Below are positions 1 through 11,829 of a stretch of 64,000 nt of DNA, piece after piece. The notes under the pieces are model-generated. The model worked only from the letters and a program-made list of their open reading frames with translations, was not told the origin of the DNA and searched no databases. The position numbers and the translations under genes were made by a program. The stretch's first letter is position 1, and the number at the start of each line of letters is the position of its first letter. This DNA is from Phocoena phocoena (lineage: Eukaryota > Chordata > Mammalia > Artiodactyla > Phocoenidae), in contig NC_089220.1 in the NCBI RefSeq assembly GCF_963924675.1, positions 53,454,639 through 53,518,638 of the forward strand. Reading direction: 5' to 3'.

Positions 1-41
1 GAGTATGGGCTTTATTATCAGATAATATGAAATGAAACTCT

Positions 42-205
42 GACTCTGTCCCATAGACCTAAGTAGTCTGGCCAGTCTTTATTAACCTTAGTTTTTTAAT
101 TCATAAATGGGGTTAATGATAATAATACCTAACATAGTTATTTTGAGAATTAAACAAAGTAAAGAATGTAAAGTACTTGGAAATATTCCTTGCATATAAC
201 ATATG
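42..205 (+). repeat. MIR SINE fragment
   Basis: Resembles the MIR core: a 'cctaagtagtctgg...' stretch, then a remnant of 'cagtttcctcatctgtaaaatgggg' (here 'taattcataaatggggtt'), then 'gataataatacctaacata' and a decayed 'aagtacttgg' end. MIR is an ancient tRNA-derived SINE with no coding capacity. Edges are approximate because the copy is heavily diverged. Confidence 0.6.
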
Positions 206-456
206 ACCAATAAATATAATTTTTTCTTATATTTGTTATTGTTAATAATGTCTAAGTGATGGTTTTAGATTTAGTAGTACAATTCATACACATAAATATA
301 AAAATTGAGATCATGTAATGAATGCTCTATGGAAGAAGTTTAAATAGGAACAAAGCAAAAATTATGACAATCTGCAACAATCCACACTGTAAATATAGAT
401 GAAATCAGGAATGAAAATGCTCACCCCTCTGAAGCTTACTCTAATTTTAATCAGAT

Positions 457-1117
457 TGTTACCAAACCAAACTTGGGTCCACTAGCTCGTATGCAGTAAA
501 GCCAATCTACTGACACTGGTTGTGGTGAAGGAACCAGTGCAGCATTTACTGTAGGTGCCAGACAAGGAGTCCTGGGCAGCTAATGCTCAAAAAAACTGAA
601 CTCTCTGATGGGTTTCAAGGAAGCATTTTTAAAGTCAAGGTAAAGGAGAGGAGTTGCAGGGTGCATGATCAGCTCATGTACAATTCTCTGATTGGCTGAT
701 GGTGAGGTAACAGGGTGGTGTCACAGGGGTTAACATTGTCGATACTCAGGCTCCAGTAGGTCTGCCTGCTACATGCTCATGGTCATCATGTACTTAACTT
801 CTTTCATTTGGTGGGGGCTTTAGTATCTGCAAAATAACTCAGGAATGTGCATCAGATACTGTTATCTATGTACTTCAAGGAGGAACTAAAGATTCTGTGA
901 CTGCCATATGCCTTATTTACTGTTGTTAACAGTTCTCCTGGCCCAACTGCCACTTTTGTCACTCCATGTTCACATCCTTTCAGTCATTAATTCTTGAGCC
1001 AGACTTTTGTGACTCAGGGGAGGCCTGGGAGACTGCAACTTTTCTACAAACAAGAGGCAGGCAGATGACATGGGGGGAGGGGTCTGTCCTGGGAAGGCCC
1101 TGTAGGGTCCTGTTCCA
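457..1117 (-). mobile_element. Solo-like ERV long terminal repeat (LTR), minus strand
   Basis: On the minus strand this reads as an LTR of about 660 bp. It aligns along its whole length, at roughly 80% by eye, with the plus-strand LTR at 41384-42067. Shared blocks include the 'gagtcacaaaag' segment, 'gttaacccctgtgacacca', 'gctgatcatgcaccctg' and the end 'agtttg.tttggtaa.a'. The polyadenylation-signal position that is AATAAA in the other copy reads AGTAAA here. No internal retroviral sequence is seen on either side, so it looks like a solo LTR. The class is probably ERV1-like, but I cannot name the family. No clean 4-6 bp target duplication was found, so the ends are uncertain by a few bases. 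Confidence 0.8.
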
Positions 1118-1179
1118 CACAACTAATGGGTACCCACATAAAGAAATAGAGCCATGACCAGCCATGTAGGAAAGGCTAA

Positions 1180-1405
1180 AATTTATTGAGTACTTATATG
1201 TGTCAAACATTAGTATGTATTATTTCATTTATCTAACAGTCTGTTCTATTATTATCTCCATTTTATAAATGGGGATGTTGAGGTATGGACAATTTTATAA
1301 GTTGCTAAAAGTCACACAGCTTATATGTGATAGAGCAAAGATTTGTCAACAATCTAACACTAGAACCCAGATGCTTAGACACTAGACTATATTCTGTAAT
1401 TCAAA
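1180..1405 (+). repeat. MIR SINE
   Basis: Follows MIR order well: 'tttattgagtacttatatgtg', 'attatctccattttataaatg', 'ttgaggtatggacaa', 'gtcacacagctt', then 'agaacccagatgcttagacac'. The full tail half of the element is present but diverged. It lies directly downstream of the minus-strand LTR. No gene is implied. Confidence 0.75.
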
Positions 1406-3650
1406 CTACTTATAAAGTAAGTAGTATGAAATATGAAAATATACGAAATACGAAATATGAAAAAATACAAGTTACCTTGGTAACTAAGTTACCCCATCAA
1501 AAGGTAAGCATATGATGGTTTGAATGAGATAATTTATGCTGTCTTACTCTAAGTCTTACATCTTACAACTGTCTAAGATGTGTTAGATATCTTAATACTT
1601 TAAATTTAGACTCACCCCAACTTAATGGTAAAGGGAATGTAATTTAAAATTCATGTATGTAACTTAAAAATATTGAGTTATTCCATTTTCTTCTTCAAGG
1701 AAACCACGGTTTAGTAAACATTCATTATGGAGTATAAAAGTTTTAGTTGACAGAAAACATCAGAGATCCTATAGGCACAACTAAAATATAATTCTGTTGA
1801 AATCATAAATAATAATCTACAAATGAAGATTCTAGAGAGTTTTATAATAATATTTTGCCTGTGTACAATACCTTCTCTTGCAATATCTCAGTGGACTTTA
1901 TTATGAATCATAATTATAATCAAGTTTCAGATCATCCCTCTGAGTTAGTTTTTTGGTTTTTTTACCTTGAGAGATAGTGGGAGGAATATTAAATTTTCAA
2001 GGTCATTCAAAGAGTCAGAGGCTGAACTAGGAATGGAATAAAAGGTTTCTTACTCAAGTCATCTGATAAATATCACCATGGGTTTACAAAGGGTTTGGCA
2101 AAGAACATTAAAGTGTCAGAAAAAATCATATTGAAAAAAAGAAGTTTACCACCAGGAAGTCAAAGAAAGTAACTTTGAAAGTTCTAATTTGTGAAGCTTA
2201 AGAATATTCCTACCTCTACATTCTCCACATGCATCCCAGTTGATCCATAATTCAAAATAATAAAGAAATTAGGAAAAAAATCCTAAATTGAAACTTCTTC
2301 TGAATATCTAACTGAAATACTAGTGATCAATGATCAGAAATGTCTCTCTATAACCATGAGCAAAGTAGTAGAGTAGATATTTATTCTATATAGAGTCCTG
2401 GAAGTAAATATATTAACAAGTATTTTTTTTTCCAATTGGTATAATCATTGAAGCCTAAAACAAAAATAAAATTAAAGATGAAATAGAATATTAAAAGTTT
2501 CAGTTGTAAAAAGCAGAAGATTTCTATGGAATCTTCACATCAATACCTAAAAAGCAATTTTAATTTGGTTTCATAATTTAAGTAAAGTAAAAGCCAAGAG
2601 TTATTGCATCCCAGAAATAGATAACCTTCTATAAAAGTAAGATACCTTATGTATTCTATGCTCAACATGAACTACTTAGCCCTCCCTTTTATATGTCTTT
2701 CAATGGATACAGAAAAGGACTAATGAGCTAAAAATTAACTGATAAGAAAACGTTGAACAAACTTCCATTTTTTTTGTTACCCTATGCATTGGCTTTACTC
2801 ACTATGTTTTAAAGTTCTCATAATGATATGGGGCAAAAATAGTTCTTTTACTCACCATATTAAAGAATGGTAACATACTTTTATCACATTTGTGCATATA
2901 AAAACAACATAAAAATCCCATCCATCTGAGAATCAACATAAAATTAAGAACAAAAATATTCATATTAATACATTCCATATATTTAATTAAATTTAGAAAA
3001 TTATCCTTTAATAGATTTCACATGGTATTACCAAGGCATTAGTAATATAATGGGGCTTAGAGATCATTTTTTCTCCAGTTTTCTCAAAAGTCAGATTTGT
3101 CTACATTCTCAGAGTTAATTGGGGTAAAGTTAGGATGAATTCCATGGTTATGACTTTCTCCACTATAAATTATAAGCTGTTTCTTTTTCTTTCTGCATAT
3201 ATGCTTTCAAGAAACATAGGTATCATCAAATCACCAGTTAGATATTTTCCCCCAATGCTATCACAATTTTGTGCTTCTACCTCATTTTAACTGATGAAAT
3301 GAGTGTCAGATAATGAAAGTTCATAGGAGCAGAGGAGATTCCTGAGGATAAATGTGATTGCTACAATAGTACAATGCCCTAAAAAAGACACAGAGGAATG
3401 ATTCATTAGGATTCTCTGAATACCATTTTTTCAACATAAAATCTTTTCGATCCTAGCCACTTTGCAATCAGTTCAATTTGTCTTGACATTCTTTGAAGGA
3501 CAAGAAGTCAAACCACTTTATAGTTTTCTGCAAAGCCCATTTTCACCCACACAGTGTAGTTTCTACTTATTCAATTAACAAAATGCTAGTCATCAACCTG
3601 CAAAACCACACAGTGGTGCCAAAAAGAAAACATATTTTAATCCATCAGTA
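1406..3650. other. AT-rich sequence with no recognised feature
   Basis: About 2.2 kb of AT-rich DNA. I see no long open frame, no CpG-rich segment, no RNA gene and no repeat I can name. Short homopolymer runs occur, for example T9 near 2424. Heavily decayed repeats may be hidden here. Confidence 0.6.
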
Positions 3651-3652
3651 AA

Positions 3653-3725
3653 CATAATAATCTCAGGTAACATTTACTGAGCAATTTCTATGTGAGAGGG
3701 ACCACACTAAGTTTTACACATCATT
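3653..3725 (+). repeat. Short MIR 5' fragment
   Basis: 'aggtaacatttactgagcaa' followed by 'tctatgtgagagggaccaca' and 'ctaagttttacaca' matches the start of MIR (attack on 'tttactgagcacttactatgtgcc'). Only about 70 bp is recognisable, so this is tentative. Confidence 0.4.
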
Positions 3726-3954
3726 TGCAGGGGGTGAGGGGGGATACGGTGGTTAACACCATTGACAATTGAGTCTGTCTAATTGTAATAAGGTGATCCT
3801 ATCATACATTAAACAGATTCCATGTCTAAATAAATCTTTAAATTACTTGAGAGGTTCCCCTAGGTCCTCAGATATATTTGCTATGTCTTTGTACTCTAAC
3901 TCCATGCTTCATAATTAGTTCTTGAAAATATTAAATACAACGCTGAAGTCTGAA

Positions 3955-4890
3955 CTGGTGTGTAGGCTGAATTCTAAGAGGGACCCCACAATTATGATTA
4001 TAGCCCTCTAGTGTACATGTACTGTACACTCCCTTCCCATGTGGGTGAGGCTTGTGAATAGGATACCATAGGGTAAAATGCCACTCCTATGATCAGGTTA
4101 TGCTATATGGCAAAAGTTAACTAATTTTGCCGAGTAATTAAGGCTCTTAATCAGTTGACTTTAATCAAAAGGGAGATTATCCTAAGTGAACCTGACTTAA
4201 TCAGGCGAGCCCTTGAAAAAAACTAGAAGGCGTGGAGGGATTCTAGAAGTCGAAGTAATTCAATGCAGCAGAGATGTGCTCCTTCTGGCCTTGAATAAGC
4301 AAACAGCCATATTGTGAACTGCTCAGAACCACATGGCAAGGCCCTGAGCACACTCTTTAAGAACTGAGACTGGGGACTTCCCTGGTGGCGCAGTGGTTGG
4401 GAGTCCGCCTGCCGTTGCAGGGGACACAGGTTCGTGCCCCGGTCCGGGAAGATCCCACGTGCCGCGGAGCGGCTGGGCCCGTGAGCCATGGTCGCTGAGC
4501 CTGTGCGTCCGGAGCCTGTGCTCCGCAACGGGAGAGGCCGCAACAGTGAGAGGCCTGCGTACCGCAAAAAAAAAAAACAAACAAACAAAAAAAAAGAACT
4601 GAGACTGGTTTCTAGCCAATAATAAGCAAGAAAATTGGAGCTTCAGTCCTATAACCACAAGAAGCTGAATTCTGCCAACAACCAGTAAGTTCAGAAGGGG
4701 TCTTTGAACCTCAGATGAGACGGTAGCTCCAGCCAACACCTTGTTTCAGCCTGGTGAGATCCTGAGCAGAGGAGCCAGCTATCCTGTACCCATACTCCTG
4801 GCCCACAGAAATTGTGAGATAATAAATTTGTGTTGTTTTAAGGTACTAAATTGTATAATTTGTTACTCAGCAATAGAAACTAATAGAACC
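3955..4890 (+). mobile_element. ERVL-MaLR/MLT-like LTR, split by a CHR SINE
   Basis: The sequence starts with 'ggctgaattctaagaggg', passes through a segment resembling 'gattaaattaaggatcttgag...gggagattatcctgg' (here 'gggagattatcctaagtg'), and ends with 'attgtgagataataaatttg' plus 'tgttgttttaagg'. That ending, with AATAAA at 4821-4826, is typical of MLT/MST-type LTRs. The CHR SINE at 4374-4593 interrupts it. LTRs of this group are ancient and nonautonomous. The exact subfamily is not assigned. Confidence 0.6.
4374..4593 (+). mobile_element. CHR SINE (tRNA-Glu-derived), with target-site duplication
   Basis: Begins 'ggacttccctggtggcgcag' and has a Pol III A-box-like tggcgcagtgg and a degenerate B box (ggttcgtgccc). 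The GC-rich body includes 'ccgcggagcggctgggcccg', and the tail is A-rich (aaacaaacaaac). A perfect 15-bp target duplication, aagaactgagactgg, lies at 4359-4373 and 4594-4608, which fixes the insertion edges. It sits inside an older MLT-like LTR. Many CpGs survive, suggesting a fairly young copy. Confidence 0.95.
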
Positions 4891-4894
4891 AGTA

Positions 4895-6976
4895 ATCTAA
4901 TTTTTGATACAGTTCTAAAACATTTAGATTGGTTTGGGACCTGGGTACACCTCCATTCTCATCTATTGAGTAAAATACTTAGGGAAATACTTTTGTGGTT
5001 GTAATGCAGATCAGTAAGCCTGCTAAGTTAAAGTTTATAAAATTAGGTTGTTTCACAATGAGTGTACACTTAATAAAAAAATAATAATGTACTTATTTTT
5101 ATCATGAAATTTAAATAGATAAATTTTAAATATTAATGCTATGTATTTTGATAGATACACTTGTAGGGAAAAAGAAAGCAATAGAACCAGCCCTAAATGA
5201 GTTTCTAATCTGAGAAGCAATTAACTTAAAATTTAGAAAGTGGCTTTATATACAAATATTAAGTAATAATCATTCTCAACATCCATTGCCATCCCCAGTT
5301 TCTCTTGCTCACCTCCACTGTGAGAACAGAGAAGACAAATACTTGCCTTTTAGCTCAAAGTAGCCATGTAATAGAATTCTGCCCATTGAGATTCAAGTGG
5401 AGTCCTGCTGCTACTAGTCTATCTCTGTTTATTCTTTTCTGGAGTATGGATTTCATACTTGGGATGGTGGCAACCATTTTGCAGCCATGAGGGAAAGGCC
5501 AAGAAATTTTACGAAGATGTCAAACATCTATCTCTACAATTATTTTCAGTGGAGAAAGAAAATGTTTAGGTTGATGTTAGTTGAGTTTTCCATTATTTGT
5601 GATGAAAGTTTTCATAACTACCAAATGACAATTTTAAAAGGCACTGTGCATTCACATAGGGTAGAGTCCAAGAGTCTCAGAATCTGTTGTCACAGTAGAA
5701 AGGCAGTACAGAATGGGAAAATCTCAGGTCCGTTCCCCATTTCCTCATCTCTTCATCTATGGATGCTAAGCATTAAGGTCTCATTTACTTTATTGTACTG
5801 TCTAAGCTTATAAAAGAATTAATGGTATCATGGAGGAAAACTCAACTTATTTACATAAAATATGACTCTTTATAGATTTTTAATTAAAATGAGAAAAAGC
5901 TTTAGTAATAGCTGTTGAAAGCACTTATTAATTTGTTTTATCTAACTGAGATTTTTTTTTGTACGCTTCATTCTTTTGAAAACAGGGTTTGAGGTGGCTT
6001 ACAGAAATATGTACATTATTACAACAAGTAATGATTAGTAAATTAAAAGGTTGAAATTAATAGAATATATGATAAAACTAAAAATATAATTAGAAGCAAA
6101 AATACCATAATATTCTGTGTAATAACTAATGACAGTCCATAAATTCAACTCAGCTTCTTAAAGAAATGAGTAACAAAGCCAGTCTCAATATCCATAACCA
6201 GTGGCTAATAACATACCAACCGTTCAGAAGCGTCATAATTTTTATTTCTGAGAGTGAGAAAAATTTCTCTCAGTCTCAGAAGGAACACTGTATGATGCCT
6301 GTATATCATCTTAGACAGAACCGATTCACTAAAAGCAACAGCCCATTCTTAATAGCTAGTACTCTCAAAGCAGTTTGAAAGGACAGTTCAGCAAATGGCT
6401 TTTGCATGTAAAGACCTCATTACATCAATAAAGAAAACATTAAAACCTTTAAATGAATAATGGACAAAGAATATGAATCTTTAATATTTATATTGAGGAC
6501 AGTAGATGGTTTATACACAGAAAAAATTTAGCCATACTAGTAAACAATGGTATGTAAATTAATGAAAGAAAATATGTTTTTGCTTTACTACAGATTTAAA
6601 AAAAAATAATAATGGATTGACTATAGTACAACTTAGATTCATTCACTCTCTCTTGCAGAGCAAATTGTTCATTTTTTGGAAGGAATAATTTGCCATCTGT
6701 ATTTCGGAGCCTTAAAAATGTTCACATCTTTTGACCCAGAAATTCACTTGAAGAAAACTTTCCTAAAAAATTAAAGCCAAATTTTGGGAAGACTTTGTTT
6801 TTTGTAATACTGGTTACAACAGAAAACAGAAGTATTGATATCTTAAATGTCTAATAGGATGTTAGTTCTCCTTTAACATGTTTGTTAAAAAGTTTGAAAT
6901 TATTTGGTAAATACTTATAATCTTGAGAGAAAAACAACTCTGATACATACTTTAGAGTTACATGATTTTTTACAAC
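4895..6976. other. AT-rich sequence, no gene recognised
   Basis: About 2.1 kb. The part near 5300-5530 ('gcaaccattttgcagccatgagggaaagg') and 5645-5800 feels repeat-like, but I could not assign a family. Two small open frames (61 and 108 codons, 5305-5490 and 5487-5813) have no recognisable domain, signal peptide or splice context and are treated as chance. Confidence 0.5.
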
Positions 6977-6978
6977 TA

Positions 6979-7057
6979 TTGGGTTGGCCAAAAAGTTTGT
7001 TTGGGTTTTTCATACTATCTTACAGAAAAACTCGAATGAACTTTTTGGCCAACCCAA
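6979..7057 (+). mobile_element. Mariner-type MITE hairpin, 79 bp, with TA duplication
   Basis: Terminal inverted repeats 'ttgggttggccaaaaagttt' (6979 onward) and its inverse (ending 7057) are flanked by TA at 6977-6978 and 7058-7059, the target duplication expected of Tc1/mariner elements. The arms are 33 nt each (6979-7011 and 7025-7057) with a 13-nt loop. There is no transposase, so the element was mobilised in trans. The arms differ at four places, all transitions and mostly at ancestral CpG sites. The 5' arm resembles my memory of the bovine miR-2284 family, which is thought to derive from such repeats; this is recall only. Confidence 0.9.
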
Positions 7058-7059
7058 TA

Positions 7060-8785
7060 CTTTGGGATATACTCATATAAATATACATATTTAAATATAA
7101 ATATGTAAGCTATAACTTTAAAATAATATGGATGTTTTTAACATGGGTAAGATTATAAATCTATAACTATAATATAAATATAGGACTTAGTACTATGGTT
7201 AAAAAGTGGGGTTTGGAAACAAATCATATGTCTAGCACATAATAAATAACTGATAATGTTGTTGATGTTGTTTTATGTTGGTTAATTTTTAAAAAGCCTA
7301 AAAGAAAATCAAGCAAAAATACAGATCATTATTATATTTGGTTAATGGGCATATAGCTAATTTTTAAAATCTTCTACCTACCTTCAAGTTAAAGGTTTAA
7401 TTTCCAGAAAGAGAAAATATTACTTCTAAGGAAAAGTTAAACTTTACCTAAGGTGAAATAAACAATACTAAAAACTCATCTTTTTTCTCTCACTTCTTAA
7501 TAGTAACTTGGGTTGTTCATTATGTTCCAGATTTTTTAACAATTTGCTCTAAGTTGAGAATGCCAGTTCAATTTAACCCATAATAAAGAATATATGCATT
7601 AAAACTGATTTAATTTACAGTTATAAAAGTCCTTGTCTCCTACCCATAACTCAACCCAACAGAACATACTTTCTTTGGAATCAGTCTTACTAAACTATGT
7701 ACATCTAAAATAAAAGCCTGCTTTGACATGACTATGAAAATTTAGGAAGAACATAGAACTTTCAAAGTTCTATTTAATTATATATTTGAGCAATGGTTAT
7801 TGACTAGAAGTCCAAAGTACCTAATCAAGGAGTTTTGATCACAAAGCAGTATGAGCACAGCATGAGTACATATTCAGACACAATTCTAAGTCACAGTTGT
7901 GTGCAAGGTGCAAAAAGCTGGCAAAGACAACGATTTGTACAGTAAAACCTACCTCTTACAGAGGGAGCATCAAACCAAAGCTATGTTCAAAGCAAAGTTA
8001 TGCTAACTCAAGAAATAAAATATTAATTACATGTACGCTTAACCAGAATGTGAGATAAACTTCAGGAAAGCAGAATTCTAGTCAATATTGACCACAAGTG
8101 GGAATACAATAGAGAAAATAACAACAAAATTTAGTTCTATTTAGGCAAAGCTTTTGGATTTTATTCAATTTTAAACTAGAGACATTCAGAAGCAATTATC
8201 CGTTTGTGATGTCATGAGATTACTTATTGTAACTATAAAATTAACATCAATCACTAGGAATAATTTTAGTATTTATAAAATTAGATGTGATTAAAACATT
8301 CAAATGACTGCTTACATCAGTCTTGTATACAATGTGTTTGTCTCAAACCTTACAATCTCACCTGGCCTCCTGCCTCACTTTTTCAAGGCTCTCAAATTCC
8401 CCTGAGATTTAGCCAAATAAAGTCCTTGACAGAGAATGTGAGTTGGCACATCTAATATTCAAAACTACAAATGATATCCATCTAGAAGTCATTGACTGCT
8501 GAATATAGAAGGTTAACCCCATCATTTTACATGAGATCTTGAGATTAAGGGAATGTATCATGACTAAGATGACAGAATTAGTAGCAAGGTAGAAGAAAGA
8601 CCAATTCCTTTGAGGTCCAGTACAGTGTGTTCTTTGCACAGAATGATGCAGACAAGGGTCAAACATGTAACCCAAAATAGGAGCTTGTTTCAGCCCCTCC
8701 CTTATTAAAAAAAGCAGGAAAAGACACAAAGAAAAAACAAACACTCCCTTGACTCCGGTTGCTCCAACTGACCCAAGAAATTGTC
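7060..8785. other. AT-rich sequence, no gene recognised
   Basis: About 1.7 kb with no recognisable repeat, RNA gene or coding domain. A 111-codon minus-strand open frame (8409-8744) starts with a hydrophobic run of F and L but shows no family motif and is probably chance. Confidence 0.5.
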
Positions 8786-8789
8786 TATT

Positions 8790-9015
8790 CTGATTCTACC
8801 TCCTAATCACTATTTTCTCTTCAACTCCTTCTGAAATTGCTCTTTACAAGGTCACTAATAACTTCCATTTTGCCAAATCACGGTCATTAAAGAGTGACCT
8901 TCTACTCCATTTCTCAGTAGTAGTGGACACAGTTGACTACTCTCCTTGAAACACTTTCTTGTCTTGGCTTCTGTGGATACACATTCTTCCATTTTGTTCT
9001 TCTAACAGAACATTT
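8790..9015 (+). mobile_element. L2 LINE fragment, reverse-transcriptase region
   Basis: Contains 'caaggtcactaataacttcc', 'tgccaaatcacggtcattaa' and 'gtggacacagttgactac', then 'ccttgaaacactttcttgtc'. These match in order the part of L2 ORF2 that encodes the SAFDTVDH-type RT motif. L2 is an ancient CR1-clade non-LTR retrotransposon. The copy is heavily mutated and not coding. Confidence 0.6.
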
Positions 9016-9054
9016 CCTTTTAGTCTGGTAAGCAAACAAACAAACTTCAAGTAG

Positions 9055-9200
9055 GGAAACTTAGAAAGCTATTTCAGGAAAAGAGTGATTTTGAACTGTT
9101 TTGAAGCATAGGTGGAGTTTTTACAGGCAGCTGGGAGAGAGTACAGAATTCCATTTGGAGAGAGTTTTCATATTCCAGAGCAAAGAATAGATAGATTAGT
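9055..9200 (-). mobile_element. Probable L2 LINE fragment
   Basis: Read on the plus strand it shows the L2-antisense order 'tgaagcataggtggagttttta', 'caggcagctgggagagag', 'cattt...' and 'attccagagcaaagaatag'. The match is weak and comes from remembered consensus order only. Confidence 0.4.
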
Positions 9201-9204
9201 AAGG

Positions 9205-11290
9205 ACTCAATACTGAACTTTTGAATTAATGTGTGTTAACTAAGTTGATTTTTTTTCAAGTAACATATCAACAGTATTCTACTTCATTTCTGAAAACAGA
9301 AAGAATTAAAATACTTCAAAGATAGTACTGATACATCTTAACCTTCTTTAATGTCAAAGAGAATGCAAATTTAAATGCATTGCAGCCGATTTTAGTTTCC
9401 TCCAAATGACACTCTAAATAGCTCAGAAATGATAAATTGTGCCAAGTAGTTAAAATGATAATTATTATTTCATTATCTTATAAAATGAAAAGCAAGAGAT
9501 ACCATACACAATCTACACATACTAAGAGGAAGAGATGGACAGAATGTTACTTACAAATGTCTAAAATTTTAAAAAAACTTTATGATACATGTCTGATTCT
9601 CAGTTGACTCACATGTCACTATAGCTCAGTGAGTCTTGCATCTAGTAGTTGGTCAGTAAATATGTAATGAATCACTAGAATTATAGGGGAAAACACTTTA
9701 AAAAGAATTCCATGGTACCAGAAACCCAGTTCTCATTTTTCTGACAGTAAATATTTCAATAATGGGAGGAAAATCCTCACCATCTATAGAATTGCTACTT
9801 AAATGAAGGAACTGATTTCGATTATTGAATTCAAACTATTGTGAGTCCAATCCAACTAGTATTTGCAACTGTGGTAAATATTGGTGGGTACAAGGATGAA
9901 TATTACCCAATGCTTTGTATTGAAAAAGACAAGGAAAAGGGCAAAAGTATATGATAAAATTTCAAGGCATAAACTTTTTAGATTGTTTGAGCTTACAGTT
10001 TTGGAAAGACCACTTTACTTTTTCTTAAGTGCAAAGTAAATGTCTAAACCTTTCAAAGATTACAAATTGAAATTTTTTTTTTCCCTATTGGCTATCTGAA
10101 ATGCAGGAGCTAGATGAAATGTGTCGTATCAAATGAAACAATGACGTAAGAGGTTTTATTGCAGCAGGAAGGGTCACGCTGGGATGACCTGTGACCCCTA
10201 AGCAGAGAGGTATGTACTTACATGGACTCACCTGAATGATAAAAAGCACTCAGGGGAGGCAGGCAAGACACCTCCCTGCTGACTCTTTATGGACATCCTG
10301 GCAAAACCTGTTATCTCACACACTTTGGAAACAGGCACTTTGGTTTTTAGCTTCTCCAAGTAGAGCATTTAGGTGAAAGGAAGTTCAGGAATCTGTGCTC
10401 AGGTTATACTCCTTAAATTCCCCCACAAACTATACATAAAATTTGCAAAGTGATTTACAATAACTTATGAGTGGGAATAATCTTCAAAAATGGTTATGAA
10501 ACATGGAAAGATTAGAAGTGACTTAGAAGTTCCTAAAACTAGAGTCTTCTAAAGAAATACAAATGTAGATAAATGATGTCTCTCTCACACACACAAAACA
10601 ACGAAAGTCATCTAAATTCTGTTGTATCTGGTCAAGTTTTGAAACAAGAATTAGTATGATCTATTCCTTATAACTTCTATTCTTAGTTTCCAACCATTAT
10701 TATAAAGAGATATAAGACTTTATTGTCACTCTAGCAATAATTTAAGTAATATAAAGAATTTTATTATCAGTGATAATAAAGAAAGCAGGTTTACTATGTA
10801 CCAGTTTAAAATGAGGGTTAAAAGACACACATAAGCAGGAGTAATCTCTGGATGTCACCAGGAAGTGCTGGCGATTTTTATCATATTTCACAGATGAGCA
10901 CTCTGCGTATTTACCATGGTTTCTTGGCCCCCACAAACTTAGGCACTTGACTTTATTAGCAAGCCAAGAAGGCTTTCATCTCTCAAGAGGGTTCCCCAAA
11001 GCTGAAATGACTAATGCATAAAGTCATGCTGCTGTTTAATTGATTTACAATGAGAAATATGCCTCTCCTGGGGGGTGGTATAACCACCCAGTTAGATCTA
11101 GACAAGAGTCAATTTCTACTCAGATGGATGCTTGTCAGGCATGAGATCAGAACAAAGAAGAGAGATTAACGCAGGTAATTATGGCATCCAGCTGCGACTG
11201 GAATGATCTTGCCAGTGGGACTGGGAAACTGAAAACCCCTTGAATAGGATTCTCTCCCCCTAGACAGTGATTGGATAGGCACTGCCAATG
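9205..11290. other. AT-rich sequence, no gene recognised
   Basis: About 2.1 kb with no named repeat. A slightly more GC-rich patch at 10130-10430 ('ggatgacctgtgacccctaa' and around) shows no open frame, splice pattern or repeat signature I recognise. Confidence 0.5.
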
Positions 11291-11292
11291 TT

Positions 11293-11376
11293 CATTCATT
11301 GCTGGTGGGAATGGAAAATGTTACAGCCACTTCAGAAAACAGTTTGGCAATTTCTTACGAAGGTAAATATAGTCCT
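11293..11376 (+). mobile_element. Short L1 ORF2 3'-region fragment
   Basis: 'ttcattgctggtgggaatgg' followed by 'acagccacttcagaaaacag' and 'tttggcaatttcttac' is the familiar L1 ORF2 near-3' segment. It overlaps in L1 coordinates with the inverted piece at 11830-11998, so it must be a separate insertion from that element. Confidence 0.7.
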
Positions 11377-11384
11377 ATCATATG

Positions 11385-11812
11385 TTATAGGTTGGATTGT
11401 GTTCCTCTCAAATTTATATGTTGAAGTCCTGGCCCCCATTACCTCAGAATATGAACTTATTTGAGAATAGAACCATGGCAGATATAATGAGTTAAGATGA
11501 AGTCACACTCCAGTAGGGTGGGCCCCTAATCTCATATGACTTGTGTCCTTATAAAAAAGGGACATTTGGACACAGACACATATGCAGGGAAAATGTCATG
11601 TGAAAATGAAGGCAGATCTCAAAGTGATGCTTATATAAGCCAAAGAATGTCAAAGATTGCCAGCAATGCCAGCAACCCACCAAAAGCTAGTGAGAGGGAT
11701 GGAATGGATTCTTCCTCACAAGCCTTAGAAGGAATCAACCCTCCCATCACCTTGATCTTGTACTTAAAGGGGCTGGTTTCCAGTATCAAATCTAGTAGAG
11801 AAATGCAACTAT
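11385..11812 (+). mobile_element. MLT1 (ERVL-MaLR) LTR
   Basis: Follows the MLT1 consensus closely: 'gttataggttggattgtgtt', 'tatgttgaagtcctggcccc', 'attacctcagaatatgaa', 'agggtgggcccctaatctca', 'tgacttgtgtccttataaaa', 'tttggacacagacacatatg' and 'ggaatcaaccctcccatcac', then 'accttgatcttgtactt'. The terminal polyadenylation part is missing or replaced near 11780. The 92-codon open frame across it (11536-11814) has no coding meaning. Confidence 0.85.
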
Positions 11813-11829
11813 AGTGAATGAGTACTATT

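Noticed and set aside
4223..4739. Overlapping 69-138 codon open frames on both strands, with Pro/Arg/Gly-rich proteins, seen again at 13.4, 16.5, 17.3, 25.9, 35.5, 36.4 and 52.1 kb
   Set aside because: All run through CHR SINE bodies. The same peptide themes recur because the same repeat recurs; GC-rich repeat DNA simply has fewer stop codons.
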